Assembly: GCA_949289855.1 (NCBI GenBank)
Contig: CASEPS010000018.1
Span: 1-35,538, forward strand
Length of the DNA stretch: 35,538 bases
Reading direction: 5' to 3'
Source of the DNA: an uncultured Erysipelotrichaceae bacterium
GTDB taxonomy: Bacteria; Bacillota_I; Bacilli_A; Erysipelotrichales; Erysipelotrichaceae
Shown: in pieces, positions 8,755 to 16,175 of the stretch
Layout: the number at the start of each line of letters is the position of its first letter
Numbering within the stretch: position 1 is the stretch's first letter
Program-made: the position numbers and the translations under genes
The notes under the pieces: generated by a model
Databases searched by the model: none
What the model saw: only the letters and a program-made list of their open reading frames with translations
What the model was told of the DNA's origin: nothing

Positions 8755-9957
8755 ATGGACGCAAGAAGTTATGCGCTGGATGTACTGGTGCGTGTATTTG
8801 GTGAACATGGCTATGCCGGTTTACTGATGCGCAATGAAAGTGGTTTGGCTGACAAGGACAAACGATTTGTGAGCACCCTTGTCTATGGGACAATACGCAA
8901 CTATACACTTCTTGAAGCGCAGTGGAAGAAGTATGCGAAAAGAAAGGTCAGATTGAAAACTGCTTTGAATATGGATATGGCAGTGTATCAGATGTTCTTT
9001 CTTGATAAGGTGCCGGATTATGCCATCGTCAATGCGGCAGTGTCTATGGCCGATGAAAAAGAAAAAGGATTTGTGAATGCCTTGCTGCATAAGGTGCAGA
9101 AACAGGGATTTGTACAATATGAAGAGGAGGCTGTGCGCTACAGCCATCCAGAGTGGATCATTGGTTTATGGAAAGCACATTATGGTGAGGAAGTCACAAA
9201 GAAGATATTGGAAAGTGACCAGAAACCTTCCACTACCTTTGGCAGAATCAATACATTGAAAGCGGATAAGAAAGAACTGGAAAAGCGCTATACCTTTGTC
9301 AATGACATTTCTTTTACAAGTGATGTGCCCATTCAGGAAACGGAAGACTTTGCAAGGGGAAAGGTGCTTATTCAGGATATCCATTCATCTATGGTTCCAG
9401 CATTTCTTTGTGTTCAGCCTGGCATGCAGGTGCTGGATGCCTGTGCTGCGCCTGGCACTAAGACACAGGAAATTGCCATGTTAATGGAAAATGAGGGAGA
9501 AATCATTGCTTCGGACATCTATGAGGCAAGGGTACATCTTATCGGACAACTGATGGAGAAGACAGGGGTGACCATCGTGAAGGCTGTGGTTAATGATGCC
9601 TGTAAAAAGGATGTCTATGCTCTGGAATGCTTTGATCGCATTCTGCTTGATGTGCCATGTTCCGGTCTTGGTGATCTTTCCCATAAACCGGAAATACGCT
9701 GGCATCTCTTGCCGGAAAACATCGATGCTCTTGTGAAAACACAAAGAGAGATACTGCTTGCCAATGCACCATATTTGAAAAAGGGTGGCATGATGGTCTA
9801 TAGCACGTGTACGTTGAACAAGAAGGAAAATGAGAAACAGATTGCGTGGTTCCTGAAAGAACATCCGGATTTTACATTGCTTTGTGAGAAGACGATGTTT
9901 CCGTTTGAAGATGGTGGAGATGGCTTCTATATGGCACAATTATGCAAAACGAAATGA
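8755..9957 (+). CDS. rsmB: 16S rRNA (cytosine967-C5)-methyltransferase RsmB
   Basis: SAM-dependent methylation of C967 in 16S rRNA. 400 residues: an N-terminal NusB-like RNA-binding domain (MDARSYALDVLVRVF to about residue 130) followed by a Rossmann methyltransferase. The SAM motif VLDACAAPGTKTQEIA is present, with the two cysteines of the m5C family in DVPCSGLG and VYSTCTL. It starts three bases after the priA stop, so translational coupling is likely. It is somewhat shorter than the 430-450 residues common in the family but has all the expected blocks. Confidence 0.94.
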   Translation: MDARSYALDVLVRVFGEHGYAGLLMRNESGLADKDKRFVSTLVYGTIRNYTLLEAQWKKYAKRKVRLKTALNMDMAVYQMFFLDKVPDYAIVNAAVSMADEKEKGFVNALLHKVQKQGFVQYEEEAVRYSHPEWIIGLWKAHYGEEVTKKILESDQKPSTTFGRINTLKADKKELEKRYTFVNDISFTSDVPIQETEDFARGKVLIQDIHSSMVPAFLCVQPGMQVLDACAAPGTKTQEIAMLMENEGEIIASDIYEARVHLIGQLMEKTGVTIVKAVVNDACKKDVYALECFDRILLDVPCSGLGDLSHKPEIRWHLLPENIDALVKTQREILLANAPYLKKGGMMVYSTCTLNKKENEKQIAWFLKEHPDFTLLCEKTMFPFEDGGDGFYMAQLCKTK

Positions 9958-9974
9958 AATTCATGGTATGATTT

Positions 9975-11027
9975 ATGGGTATGCAGACGATTTATGATTA
10001 TGATTTGAAACAGCTTGAAGAAGTTGTTGGACGCTTTGGACAGAAACTATATCGTGCAAAGCAGATTTTTACATGGCTTTACCGCAAAAGGGTATTGTCA
10101 TTTGATGAGATGACAGATCTTCCTGCCGCATTCATTGAACAGTTGAAGGAGAATTTTGTCATCATGCCGCTGAAGGAAATTACCCGTCAGACGGCAAAAG
10201 ATGGAACGATCAAGTTCCTTTTTGAAATGATGGATGGCTCGAGTGTGGAAAGTGTACTGATGCACTTTGCCTATGGGGAGAGCCTTTGTGTATCTTCCCA
10301 GATTGGCTGCAACATGGGCTGTACATTCTGTGCGAGCGGTCTTTTGAAAAAGCAGAGAGACCTTACGGCTGGTGAGATGACTGGCGAAGTGATGTATGTG
10401 CAGAAGATGCTCGATGAGGTGGGAAAACGCGTTGACAATATTGTCATCATGGGAACAGGTGAACCATTTGATAACTATGACAATGTCATGACATATTGCC
10501 GTATTATCAACAGCGACCATGGTCTTGCGATTGGTGCCCGTCACATTACCATCAGCACATGTGGCATCGTGCCGCGCATCTATGACTTTGCAAGTGAACA
10601 TGTACAGTACAACCTTGCCATTTCCTTACATGCCTCCAATGATGCATTGCGCAAGAAGCTCATGCCAATTGATCAGGCATATGATATGGATACGCTCATG
10701 GAAGCGTTACGCCACTACAGCGAAGGCAATCACCGCCGTCTGACATTTGAATATATTCTTTTACATGGTGTCAATGACAGCGATGAAAATGCCATTGAAC
10801 TTGCGGACAGGATCCGTGGCATGAATGCTTATGTCAACCTGATTCCGTATAACCAGGTAGATGAAAATGGCTATCGTTCAACCGATGCCAAAACCGCATT
10901 GCATTTTTATGATGTATTGATGAAACATGGTGTAAAGGCTACATTGCGCACAAGACATGGGGAAGATATTGATGCAGCATGTGGACAGCTGCGCGCAAAA
11001 CACGAAAAGGAAAAGGACGGCCGATGA
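9975..11027 (+). CDS. rlmN: Dual-specificity 23S rRNA/tRNA adenine-C2 methyltransferase RlmN
   Basis: Radical-SAM enzyme that methylates A2503 of 23S rRNA and A37 of some tRNAs. 350 residues. The 4Fe-4S cluster motif CxxxCxxC is C112, C116, C119 (GCNMGCTFCAS); the methyl-carrying cysteine pair corresponds to C105 (SLCVSSQIGC) and the cysteine in DAACGQL near the C-terminus. Also MGTGEPFDNYDNV and LHASNDALRKKLMPI. The gap after rsmB is 17 bases and no Shine-Dalgarno sequence precedes either ATG 9975 or ATG 9981. The stop overlaps prpC (ATGA). Confidence 0.96.
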   Translation: MGMQTIYDYDLKQLEEVVGRFGQKLYRAKQIFTWLYRKRVLSFDEMTDLPAAFIEQLKENFVIMPLKEITRQTAKDGTIKFLFEMMDGSSVESVLMHFAYGESLCVSSQIGCNMGCTFCASGLLKKQRDLTAGEMTGEVMYVQKMLDEVGKRVDNIVIMGTGEPFDNYDNVMTYCRIINSDHGLAIGARHITISTCGIVPRIYDFASEHVQYNLAISLHASNDALRKKLMPIDQAYDMDTLMEALRHYSEGNHRRLTFEYILLHGVNDSDENAIELADRIRGMNAYVNLIPYNQVDENGYRSTDAKTALHFYDVLMKHGVKATLRTRHGEDIDAACGQLRAKHEKEKDGR

Positions 11028-11773
11028 AATACTATGGAATGACGGACAAGGGCAAAATGCGTAAAACAAACCAGGACAGTTATGTCATCGCCTGTAATGA
11101 GGCAGGGGATGTTTTTGCGCTTGTCTGCGATGGTATTGGTGGAAACCTTGGTGGGGATGTCGCAAGCCGTATGGCTGTGAATTACTTCTCTGTTTCTTTT
11201 TCTGAAAACAAAGGTTTTCAGAGCATCAATGAAATCAAGGCATGGATCAGAGATGGTGTCAGTGCTGTAAACAAGCAGATTTATGAAACCGGGCAGAGTC
11301 ACAGTGACCTCAAAGGCATGGGAACGACACTTTGTGGGGCACTGTTAACATCCTTTGGCAGATTCATTGTCAATGTCGGTGACTCAAGAGCCTATGCTTT
11401 CCGTCATAATGGGGATTTCCGACAGATTACCACTGACCATACCCTTGTCAATGACATGTTAATGCATGGGGAACTCACGCCTGAAGAAGCGGAGAACTAC
11501 CCTCGCAAAAATGTGCTGACAAATGCGGTAGGTGTATGGGAAAGTGTCAGATGTGATATTGATCTGCATCTTGAACAGATGGATGGCATATTGCTTTGTT
11601 CGGATGGTCTGCATTCCTATGTCGATGAAAAGGAAATCCGTGCCATTGTGCTCAATACGGACAATGATCCATCATTGCGCAGCAGAAGGCTGATCAAGGC
11701 AAGCCTCGATGCGGGTGGCATGGATAATGTAACGGTCATCCTGATCGATCTGGAAGAAGGTGAGAAGGCATGA
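11024..11773 (+). CDS. prpC: PP2C-type Ser/Thr protein phosphatase PrpC/Stp
   Basis: Metal-dependent phosphatase that reverses phosphorylation by the PASTA kinase encoded next. 249 residues from ATG 11024 (overlapping the rlmN stop); the frame extends upstream to 10979 but that part is inside rlmN. PP2C motifs in order: KGKMRKTNQDSY, LVCDGIGG, MGTTLCGALL, VNVGDSRAYAFR, TTDHTLVND, LTNAVG, ILLCSDGLH and GGMDNVTVIL, giving all the metal-ligand aspartates. It overlaps prkC by four bases, the usual antagonist pair. Confidence 0.96.
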   Translation: MKYYGMTDKGKMRKTNQDSYVIACNEAGDVFALVCDGIGGNLGGDVASRMAVNYFSVSFSENKGFQSINEIKAWIRDGVSAVNKQIYETGQSHSDLKGMGTTLCGALLTSFGRFIVNVGDSRAYAFRHNGDFRQITTDHTLVNDMLMHGELTPEEAENYPRKNVLTNAVGVWESVRCDIDLHLEQMDGILLCSDGLHSYVDEKEIRAIVLNTDNDPSLRSRRLIKASLDAGGMDNVTVILIDLEEGEKA

Positions 11774-13491
11774 GTGGAAAGAACATGATTGCCAACCGCT
11801 ATGAAGTTGTCCGCCACATCGGACAGGGTGGTATGGCTGATGTATTCCTGGCTATAGATACCATTCTCAACCGGCATGTTGCGGTGAAGATATTGCGTGC
11901 AGATCTTTCCAGTGATGCGGTGAGTATATTGCGCTTTGAAAGAGAAGCGCAGGCTGCCACTGCCCTCACCCATAAAAATATCGTGGAAGTCTATGATGTC
12001 GGTGACTATAAAGGACATCATTATATCGTCATGGAGTATGTCCCTGGCAAGACATTGAAACAGGTGATCCGGGAACGTGGACCGCTGATGAATGAAGAGG
12101 GCGTTGATATCATGAAGCAGCTTGTTTCTGCTATTGCGGAGGCACACAGCCGCGGTATCATTCATCGTGACATCAAACCACAGAATGTCATTGTCAAATC
12201 TGATGGTTCCATCAAGATGCTCGACTTTGGCATCGCGACTGCCAAAGGCAGCCTGCAGCTCACCCAGGCCAATAATGTCATGGGTTCTGTGCATTACCTT
12301 GCCCCGGAACTTGCCCGTGGACAGCAGGCAACCGTACAGTCAGATATCTATGCCCTTGGCATTGTCATGTTTGAAATCTTTGCCGGAGATGTGCCATTCA
12401 AAGCAGACCAGGCCGTCCAGATTGCGTTGATGCATCTTCGTGAGCCGATGCCTTCTTTACGGGTCATCAATCCAATGGTTCCCCAGTCAGTGGAAAATAT
12501 CGTTCTGCGGGCAGCAGCCAAAAATCCCGAAGACCGCTATGCGACTGCTGAAGAAATGTTACAGGATATTGAAACATGTCTTCTGCCTCAAAGGGCAAAT
12601 GAACCAAGGGTTACAACCCGCAAGTACAAGGACCTCAAAAAATCTTATGAAATGTCTTTTTCCGATGGCAGACCAGTCGATGATGAGGATGAAGACATCG
12701 ATGATACATTTGAAAGAAAAGCAAACCGCCATGAAAAGAAGTCATCCACAAAGAAAAAGTCCGGCAAGGGAAAGTGGATTGCCCTTGGTGTTGTTTGTGC
12801 ACTAGGCATTGTAACAGCCGCATTGTATTTCACGGGTATCCTTTATGGAACCGTTGTTGTGCCAGAGGTTGCCAGCAAAAACCTCGATGAGGCGATCACC
12901 ATCCTGCAGGATGCGGGATTAACAGTGGATGAAGGAAATCTTACCTATGCATTGAGTGAGAATATCGAAGAAGGAAGAATCATCTCTTCTTCACCAAAAG
13001 AAGGCAGTGAAGTGGAAAAAGGTACAGAGCTTGAACTTGTCGTTTCCAGTGGTATCGGTATTCCGATGCCGGATTTCACGGGCCGTAAGATCGAATCCGC
13101 AATGAAGACATTGAGCCAGTTTCCCCTTGTGGCGGTACATGAAAAAACAGAAACCGGTTCAGGGACAGAGGCTGGCAGCATCATCCGCCAGGAAGGTGTA
13201 GCAGCAGGGGAGTTGTTTTCCAAAGAGGAGCCGGTGGACATTACCCTTGTCTATGAAGCCTATCCGGAATATGTCATACCTTCTGATATCATCGGTATGA
13301 CAGTTGATGCGGCTTATGAAAAACTGACCGATATGGGCATTATGGTATTGACCAGTACCCTTGATTCCTCAACCCTTAGTGAAGAGGAAGTGAAAGAGAT
13401 AAAGTATGGTACGGTTGTGCGCACAGATCCATCTGTCGGTTCATCCTATACACAGAAAGATGGCAACTATGTTGTTCTTTATTACTATTAA
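11770..13491 (+). CDS. prkC: PASTA-domain Ser/Thr protein kinase PrkC/StkP
   Basis: Membrane kinase that senses cell-wall fragments or lipid II and regulates growth and division. 573 residues. Kinase domain: glycine loop IGQGGMADVF (17-26), catalytic Lys40, Glu59, HRDIKPQN (132-139), DFG (152-154). After a charged linker (DDEDEDIDDTFERKANRHEKKSS) comes one transmembrane helix at about 335-356, then three extracellular PASTA units (starting near VVVPEVASK, GIPMPDFTG and YVIPSDIIG). Three PASTA units agree with several Firmicutes homologues. The stop is followed eight bases later by rsgA. Confidence 0.96.
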   Translation: MSGKNMIANRYEVVRHIGQGGMADVFLAIDTILNRHVAVKILRADLSSDAVSILRFEREAQAATALTHKNIVEVYDVGDYKGHHYIVMEYVPGKTLKQVIRERGPLMNEEGVDIMKQLVSAIAEAHSRGIIHRDIKPQNVIVKSDGSIKMLDFGIATAKGSLQLTQANNVMGSVHYLAPELARGQQATVQSDIYALGIVMFEIFAGDVPFKADQAVQIALMHLREPMPSLRVINPMVPQSVENIVLRAAAKNPEDRYATAEEMLQDIETCLLPQRANEPRVTTRKYKDLKKSYEMSFSDGRPVDDEDEDIDDTFERKANRHEKKSSTKKKSGKGKWIALGVVCALGIVTAALYFTGILYGTVVVPEVASKNLDEAITILQDAGLTVDEGNLTYALSENIEEGRIISSSPKEGSEVEKGTELELVVSSGIGIPMPDFTGRKIESAMKTLSQFPLVAVHEKTETGSGTEAGSIIRQEGVAAGELFSKEEPVDITLVYEAYPEYVIPSDIIGMTVDAAYEKLTDMGIMVLTSTLDSSTLSEEEVKEIKYGTVVRTDPSVGSSYTQKDGNYVVLYYY

Positions 13492-13499
13492 GAGGTGAT

Positions 13500-14360
13500 A
13501 TGCAGGCCAGAATCATAAAAATTGTTTCCAAAGAATATACGCTTCTGTTTGCGGATGGAACGATGGAGAAAGCATTTCTCATGGGTAAGATCCGCCTTGT
13601 GAAAAAGCCGGTTGCGGGTGATATGGTGGAATGCCGGAATGTCAATGGACAGTGGATGGTAGAAAAACTGCTTCCCCGCAAGACATTTCTCATCCGTCCT
13701 GCCTGTGCCAATGTCGATCAGGCACTCATTGTGATGTCAATCAAAGACCCGGATTTTTCTACTGTATTGATTGACAGGTTATCCTTTCTCATCGTTCATG
13801 CCGGTATCGAGCCGGTGCTCATTGTCACCAAGTGTGACCTTGGCATACCAGAAGATGTGGAACGGCATATCCAGGAATATGAAAAAGGACCAATGCGTGT
13901 CATACGCTCATCAAAGCATGAACAGGATGAAGCGTTGCGTGAAGTATTGCAGGGAAAGATATCTGTTTTGACCGGACAGTCCGGGGCGGGAAAGAGCACG
14001 CTGCTCAATCTGCTTGAACCTTCTTTCCATCTTGCCACACAGGAAATATCCAAATCACTTGGCAGGGGAAAACATACTACCCGTCATAATGAACTGCATA
14101 AGGTTGCCGGGGGACTTGTTGCGGATACACCTGGCTTTTCTTCCCTTGATTTCTCAAGGATGACAAAAGATGAACTTGCCCAGAGTGTGCTGGAATTCCA
14201 GCCATATATCGGCACATGCCGCTTTAATGACTGCGTACACCACAACGAACCTGGCTGTTCCATCAAACAGGCGGTGGAAGAGGGAAAGATTCCCCGTGTG
14301 CGGTATCAGAATTATCTTGATGTATTGAAAATGATTGAAGAAAGAAAGGAGTCTTACTGA
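13500..14360 (+). CDS. rsgA: Ribosome small subunit-dependent GTPase RsgA
   Basis: A circularly permuted GTPase that acts late in 30S subunit assembly. 286 residues: OB fold at the N-terminus (MQARIIKIVSKEYTLLF), then the motifs in permuted order G4 TKCDLG, G1 GQSGAGKSTLLN (about 159-170), and G3 DTPGFSS. The C-terminal zinc-binding region contains TCRFNDCVHHNEPGC. AGAGGTG is the ribosome site for the ATG at 13500. The stop shares its final A with the rpe start (TGATG), implying coupling. Confidence 0.96.
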   Translation: MQARIIKIVSKEYTLLFADGTMEKAFLMGKIRLVKKPVAGDMVECRNVNGQWMVEKLLPRKTFLIRPACANVDQALIVMSIKDPDFSTVLIDRLSFLIVHAGIEPVLIVTKCDLGIPEDVERHIQEYEKGPMRVIRSSKHEQDEALREVLQGKISVLTGQSGAGKSTLLNLLEPSFHLATQEISKSLGRGKHTTRHNELHKVAGGLVADTPGFSSLDFSRMTKDELAQSVLEFQPYIGTCRFNDCVHHNEPGCSIKQAVEEGKIPRVRYQNYLDVLKMIEERKESY

Positions 14361-15004
14361 TGAAAATTGCACCTTCAGTTCTCTCACTGGACTATAGCCA
14401 GTTTCCAAAACAGGTTGAAGAGATGAATGCGTCCGGTGCTTCCTACATTCACTATGATGTAATGGATGGCCACTTTGTTCCAAATCTTACCTTTGGACCA
14501 GATATCCTCAAAGCTTTCTGCAAGAGCTCAGATCTAGTCAAAGATGTGCATCTCATGGTCAGTGATCCGGTATTCTTTGCGGATGTGTTCATTGATGCCG
14601 GAGCAGATATTGTAACCTTCCACTATGAAGCTCTTTCTTCAGCGGATGATTGCAAAAATCTTGCAAAGCATATTCATGAAAGAGGAAAGAAAGCCGGTAT
14701 TTCCATCAAACCTGGCACGGATGTACAGGTTTTAAAACCATTGCTCAATGACTTTGATCTGTTTCTCATCATGTCGGTAGAACCGGGTTTTGGTGGTCAG
14801 AAGTTCATGGACAATGCCCTTGCAAAGATTCATACATTGCGCAGCTGGCTGGATGAAACGAATCCTTCTGCTGAAGTTGAAGTCGATGGTGGTATCAATG
14901 GCGAAACAGGAAAGCTTTGCAAAGAAGCAGGTGCAGATGTACTGGTAGCTGGTTCCTATGTCTTTAAGCATGATATCAAAGAAGCGGTACAGTCATTACT
15001 ATGA
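14360..15004 (+). CDS. rpe: Ribulose-phosphate 3-epimerase
   Basis: Interconverts ribulose-5-phosphate and xylulose-5-phosphate in the pentose phosphate pathway. 214 residues, a TIM-barrel of standard length. Motifs: IAPSVLSLDYSQF, HYDVMDGHFVPNLTFGPD, DVHLMVSDP, HYEA, MSVEPGFGGQKF and VDGGINGETG, with metal-binding His/Asp residues in the usual places. Embedded between rsgA and thiN with overlaps on both sides. Confidence 0.97.
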   Translation: MKIAPSVLSLDYSQFPKQVEEMNASGASYIHYDVMDGHFVPNLTFGPDILKAFCKSSDLVKDVHLMVSDPVFFADVFIDAGADIVTFHYEALSSADDCKNLAKHIHERGKKAGISIKPGTDVQVLKPLLNDFDLFLIMSVEPGFGGQKFMDNALAKIHTLRSWLDETNPSAEVEVDGGINGETGKLCKEAGADVLVAGSYVFKHDIKEAVQSLL

Positions 15005-15612
15005 ACAAGACAGCAGTCATTGCTTTAAAGCTTTGTGGTAAAGTTGACTATAGAAGTGATGTGGACTATATCGGGGCGGATAAAGGTGCGCTTGTTTTAG
15101 CGGACCAGGGCATTCCGATGGTTCTTGCGGTGGGTGATTTTGATTCGGTAAGCGATGACGAATTCACCCGTATTGAAAAGGCAAGTGATGAGGTGATACG
15201 CCTCAACCCCATCAAGGATGATGCGGATTCAGAACATGCCGTATCTGAGGCACAGCGAAGAGGCTATGAGAAAGTCATTCTGCTTGGTGCAGCTGGAAGG
15301 CGGATTGACCATACCATTGTCAATTTGCGGCTTGCCCTGAAATATGCCGGTTTTGTATGGCTTGAAGATGACTACAACCGGATTCATGCGGTTTCTGAAG
15401 GTACATATGTATTAAGGAAAGATGGTTATCCATATAAATCTTTCTTTACGCAAGAGGGTGCGCTTGTAAGCCTGGAAGGGTTTCAATATCCTTTGTGTGA
15501 CAGGGAATTGACAAGTATGGATCTTTATACGGTGTCTAATGAACTGGTCAGAGAAGAAGGCAGGCTTGTTGTAAAGCGCGGGAAAATATTGATCATTGAA
15601 AGCAGGGATTGA
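15001..15612 (+). CDS. thiN: Thiamine pyrophosphokinase
   Basis: Transfers pyrophosphate from ATP to thiamine, producing thiamine diphosphate. 203 residues. Motifs: YIGADKGAL, VGDFDSV, LNPIKDDADSEHAV and LGAAGRRIDHTIVN, matching the TPK catalytic domain; the C-terminal beta domain ends RGKILIIESRD. The start overlaps the rpe stop (ATGA). Its TGA stop (15610-15612) lies exactly at the left edge of the IscB-type element, so the last codons of thiN would supply the guide portion of the omega RNA. Confidence 0.94.
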   Translation: MNKTAVIALKLCGKVDYRSDVDYIGADKGALVLADQGIPMVLAVGDFDSVSDDEFTRIEKASDEVIRLNPIKDDADSEHAVSEAQRRGYEKVILLGAAGRRIDHTIVNLRLALKYAGFVWLEDDYNRIHAVSEGTYVLRKDGYPYKSFFTQEGALVSLEGFQYPLCDRELTSMDLYTVSNELVREEGRLVVKRGKILIIESRD

Positions 15613-15614
15613 TG
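15608..15614 (+). repeat. Left copy of flanking direct repeat ATTGATG
   Basis: ATTGATG occurs here and again at 16169-16175, at the two ends of the IscB-type element. It contains TTGAT, the pentamer known as the target of ISDra2 (IS200/IS605 family). IS200/IS605 elements do not make classical target duplications, so the repeat could be cleavage-site sequence or chance. Confidence 0.5.
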
Positions 15615-15863
15615 TCAACTACCCGCCACCTACGCCACATGCTTAGAGGTGGGGATTTGAAAAAGTCCGGTAGATCAGACTAAGCACTCATCGTGCTGCG
15701 TTAAGCAGGAATATACAGGCACCGGCGGATTTTCTACCTGGTCCTTTGCACTGCGGATAGTGATTAAACAGCTCTGACAGGAAGGAGCAGTATTGCTGTC
15801 AAAAACCCTGTATTAACATTGTCGAAGGCGGCATGACTCTGACATACAGGAGGTACTAAATAC
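15614..15863 (+). ncRNA. Omega RNA / HEARO-type RNA upstream of truncated iscB
   Basis: About 250 noncoding bases precede the iscB start, the place where HEARO (omega) RNAs lie. Pairings visible in the sequence: CCACCT/AGGTGG (15626-15631/15647-15652); GCTTAG/CTAAGC (15641-15646/15680-15685), which links the first hairpin's loop to a downstream strand and could be a pseudoknot; GGTAGA/TCTACC (15669-15674/15733-15738); AGCAC/GTGCT (15683-15687/15693-15697, competing with the second pairing); GACAG/CTGTC around 15776-15800; and CCTGTAT/ATACAGG (15807-15813/15844-15850). The last helix reaches into the iscB ribosome-binding site. In this family the guide is the 5' flank, here the last bases of thiN. 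No internal deletion is obvious. Confidence 0.72.
15848..15853 (+). promoter_or_regulatory. Ribosome-binding site of truncated iscB, partly in an RNA stem
   Basis: AGGAGG ten bases before the ATG at 15864. Its first three bases form the end of the ATACAGG strand that can pair with CCTGTAT at 15807-15813, so folding of the omega RNA could limit translation. Confidence 0.6.
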
Positions 15864-16123
15864 ATGGTGTATGTACTAAACATCGAGGGCAAGCCACTTA
15901 TGCCCTGCAAACCAGCTAAAGCAAGACATCTGCTAAGAGATGGCAAGGCAAAGGTTGTCAAAAGAGAGCCTTTTACAATCCAGCTGTTATTTGTGTGTGA
16001 AAATATCACACAGCCTGTATCATTGGGTATAGATGCCGACAGCAGGCACATTGGCAAATCTGCCAGCTCAGAAAACTGAAATTCATAGAACCACGTTAAA
16101 GATATTTGACAGAAGGGAGGCAA
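15864..16123 (+). pseudogene. iscB: IscB (PLMP/RuvC-HNH RNA-guided nuclease) N-terminal remnant
   Basis: The open frame 15864-16079 encodes 71 residues. It begins with the IscB/IsrB-specific PLMP domain (MVYVLNIEGKPLMPCKPAKA, then LLRDGKAKVVKREPFTIQLL) and continues into the first RuvC motif GIDADSRHIGKSAS, which keeps the catalytic-type Asp. It then stops at TGA 16077-16079. In the +1 frame from 16069 the text KTEIHRTTLKIFDRREA resembles the start of the Arg-rich bridge helix (RRE...), so a frameshift followed by a large deletion is likely. Full IscB proteins are roughly 400-500 residues; the rest of RuvC, the HNH domain and the C-terminus are missing. Without them IscB cannot be distinguished from the related IsrB. 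A nuclease function is not possible. Confidence 0.85.
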
Positions 16124-16165
16124 GCGGCATTCCTATCCATCCTATAAAGAGGGGGATACTGTCGC
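16124..16165 (+). repeat. Right-end imperfect palindrome of the IscB-type element
   Basis: GCGGCA (16124-16129) can pair with TGTCGC (16160-16165, one G-U), and inside it TATCC (16134-16138) pairs with GGATA (16154-16158). Similar GCGGCATTCC...-type hairpins close many IS200/IS605-family elements, as I recall. It ends seven bases before the carboxylesterase ATG, so the hairpin is part of that gene's leader. Confidence 0.6.
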
Positions 16166-16168
16166 AAT

Positions 16169-16175
16169 ATTGATG
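16169..16175 (+). repeat. Right copy of flanking direct repeat ATTGATG
   Basis: Second copy of the 7-base repeat seen at 15608-15614. It overlaps the start codon of the carboxylesterase (ATG at 16173), so the insertion would have joined directly to the coding sequence. Confidence 0.5.

Larger units (their letters stand above)
15614..16168 (+). mobile_element. Decayed IscB-type (IS200/IS605-like) insertion, about 555 bp
   Basis: The element fills the whole space between the thiN stop and the carboxylesterase start. From left to right: a start hairpin (CCACCT 15626-15631 with AGGTGG 15647-15652), an omega-RNA/HEARO region, a strong SD, the first 71 codons of iscB, a short frameshifted remnant, and a terminal palindrome (16124-16165). 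IS200/IS605-family ends are imperfect hairpins rather than inverted repeats, as here. No transposase (TnpA) is present, and most of the nuclease gene is deleted, so it could only move with help from another copy. Exact ends are inferred from the hairpins and the ATTGATG repeats. Confidence 0.72.

Noticed and set aside
8011-8808. Antisense open frame opposite priA (265 codons)
   Set aside because: Cys/His-rich composition comes from reading priA backwards; no homology or ribosome site.
15613-15863. TPP riboswitch or group II intron near thiN
   Set aside because: It lies downstream of thiN, has no thi-box motif or intron domain V, and is directly followed by a PLMP-domain IscB start, which fits an omega RNA.
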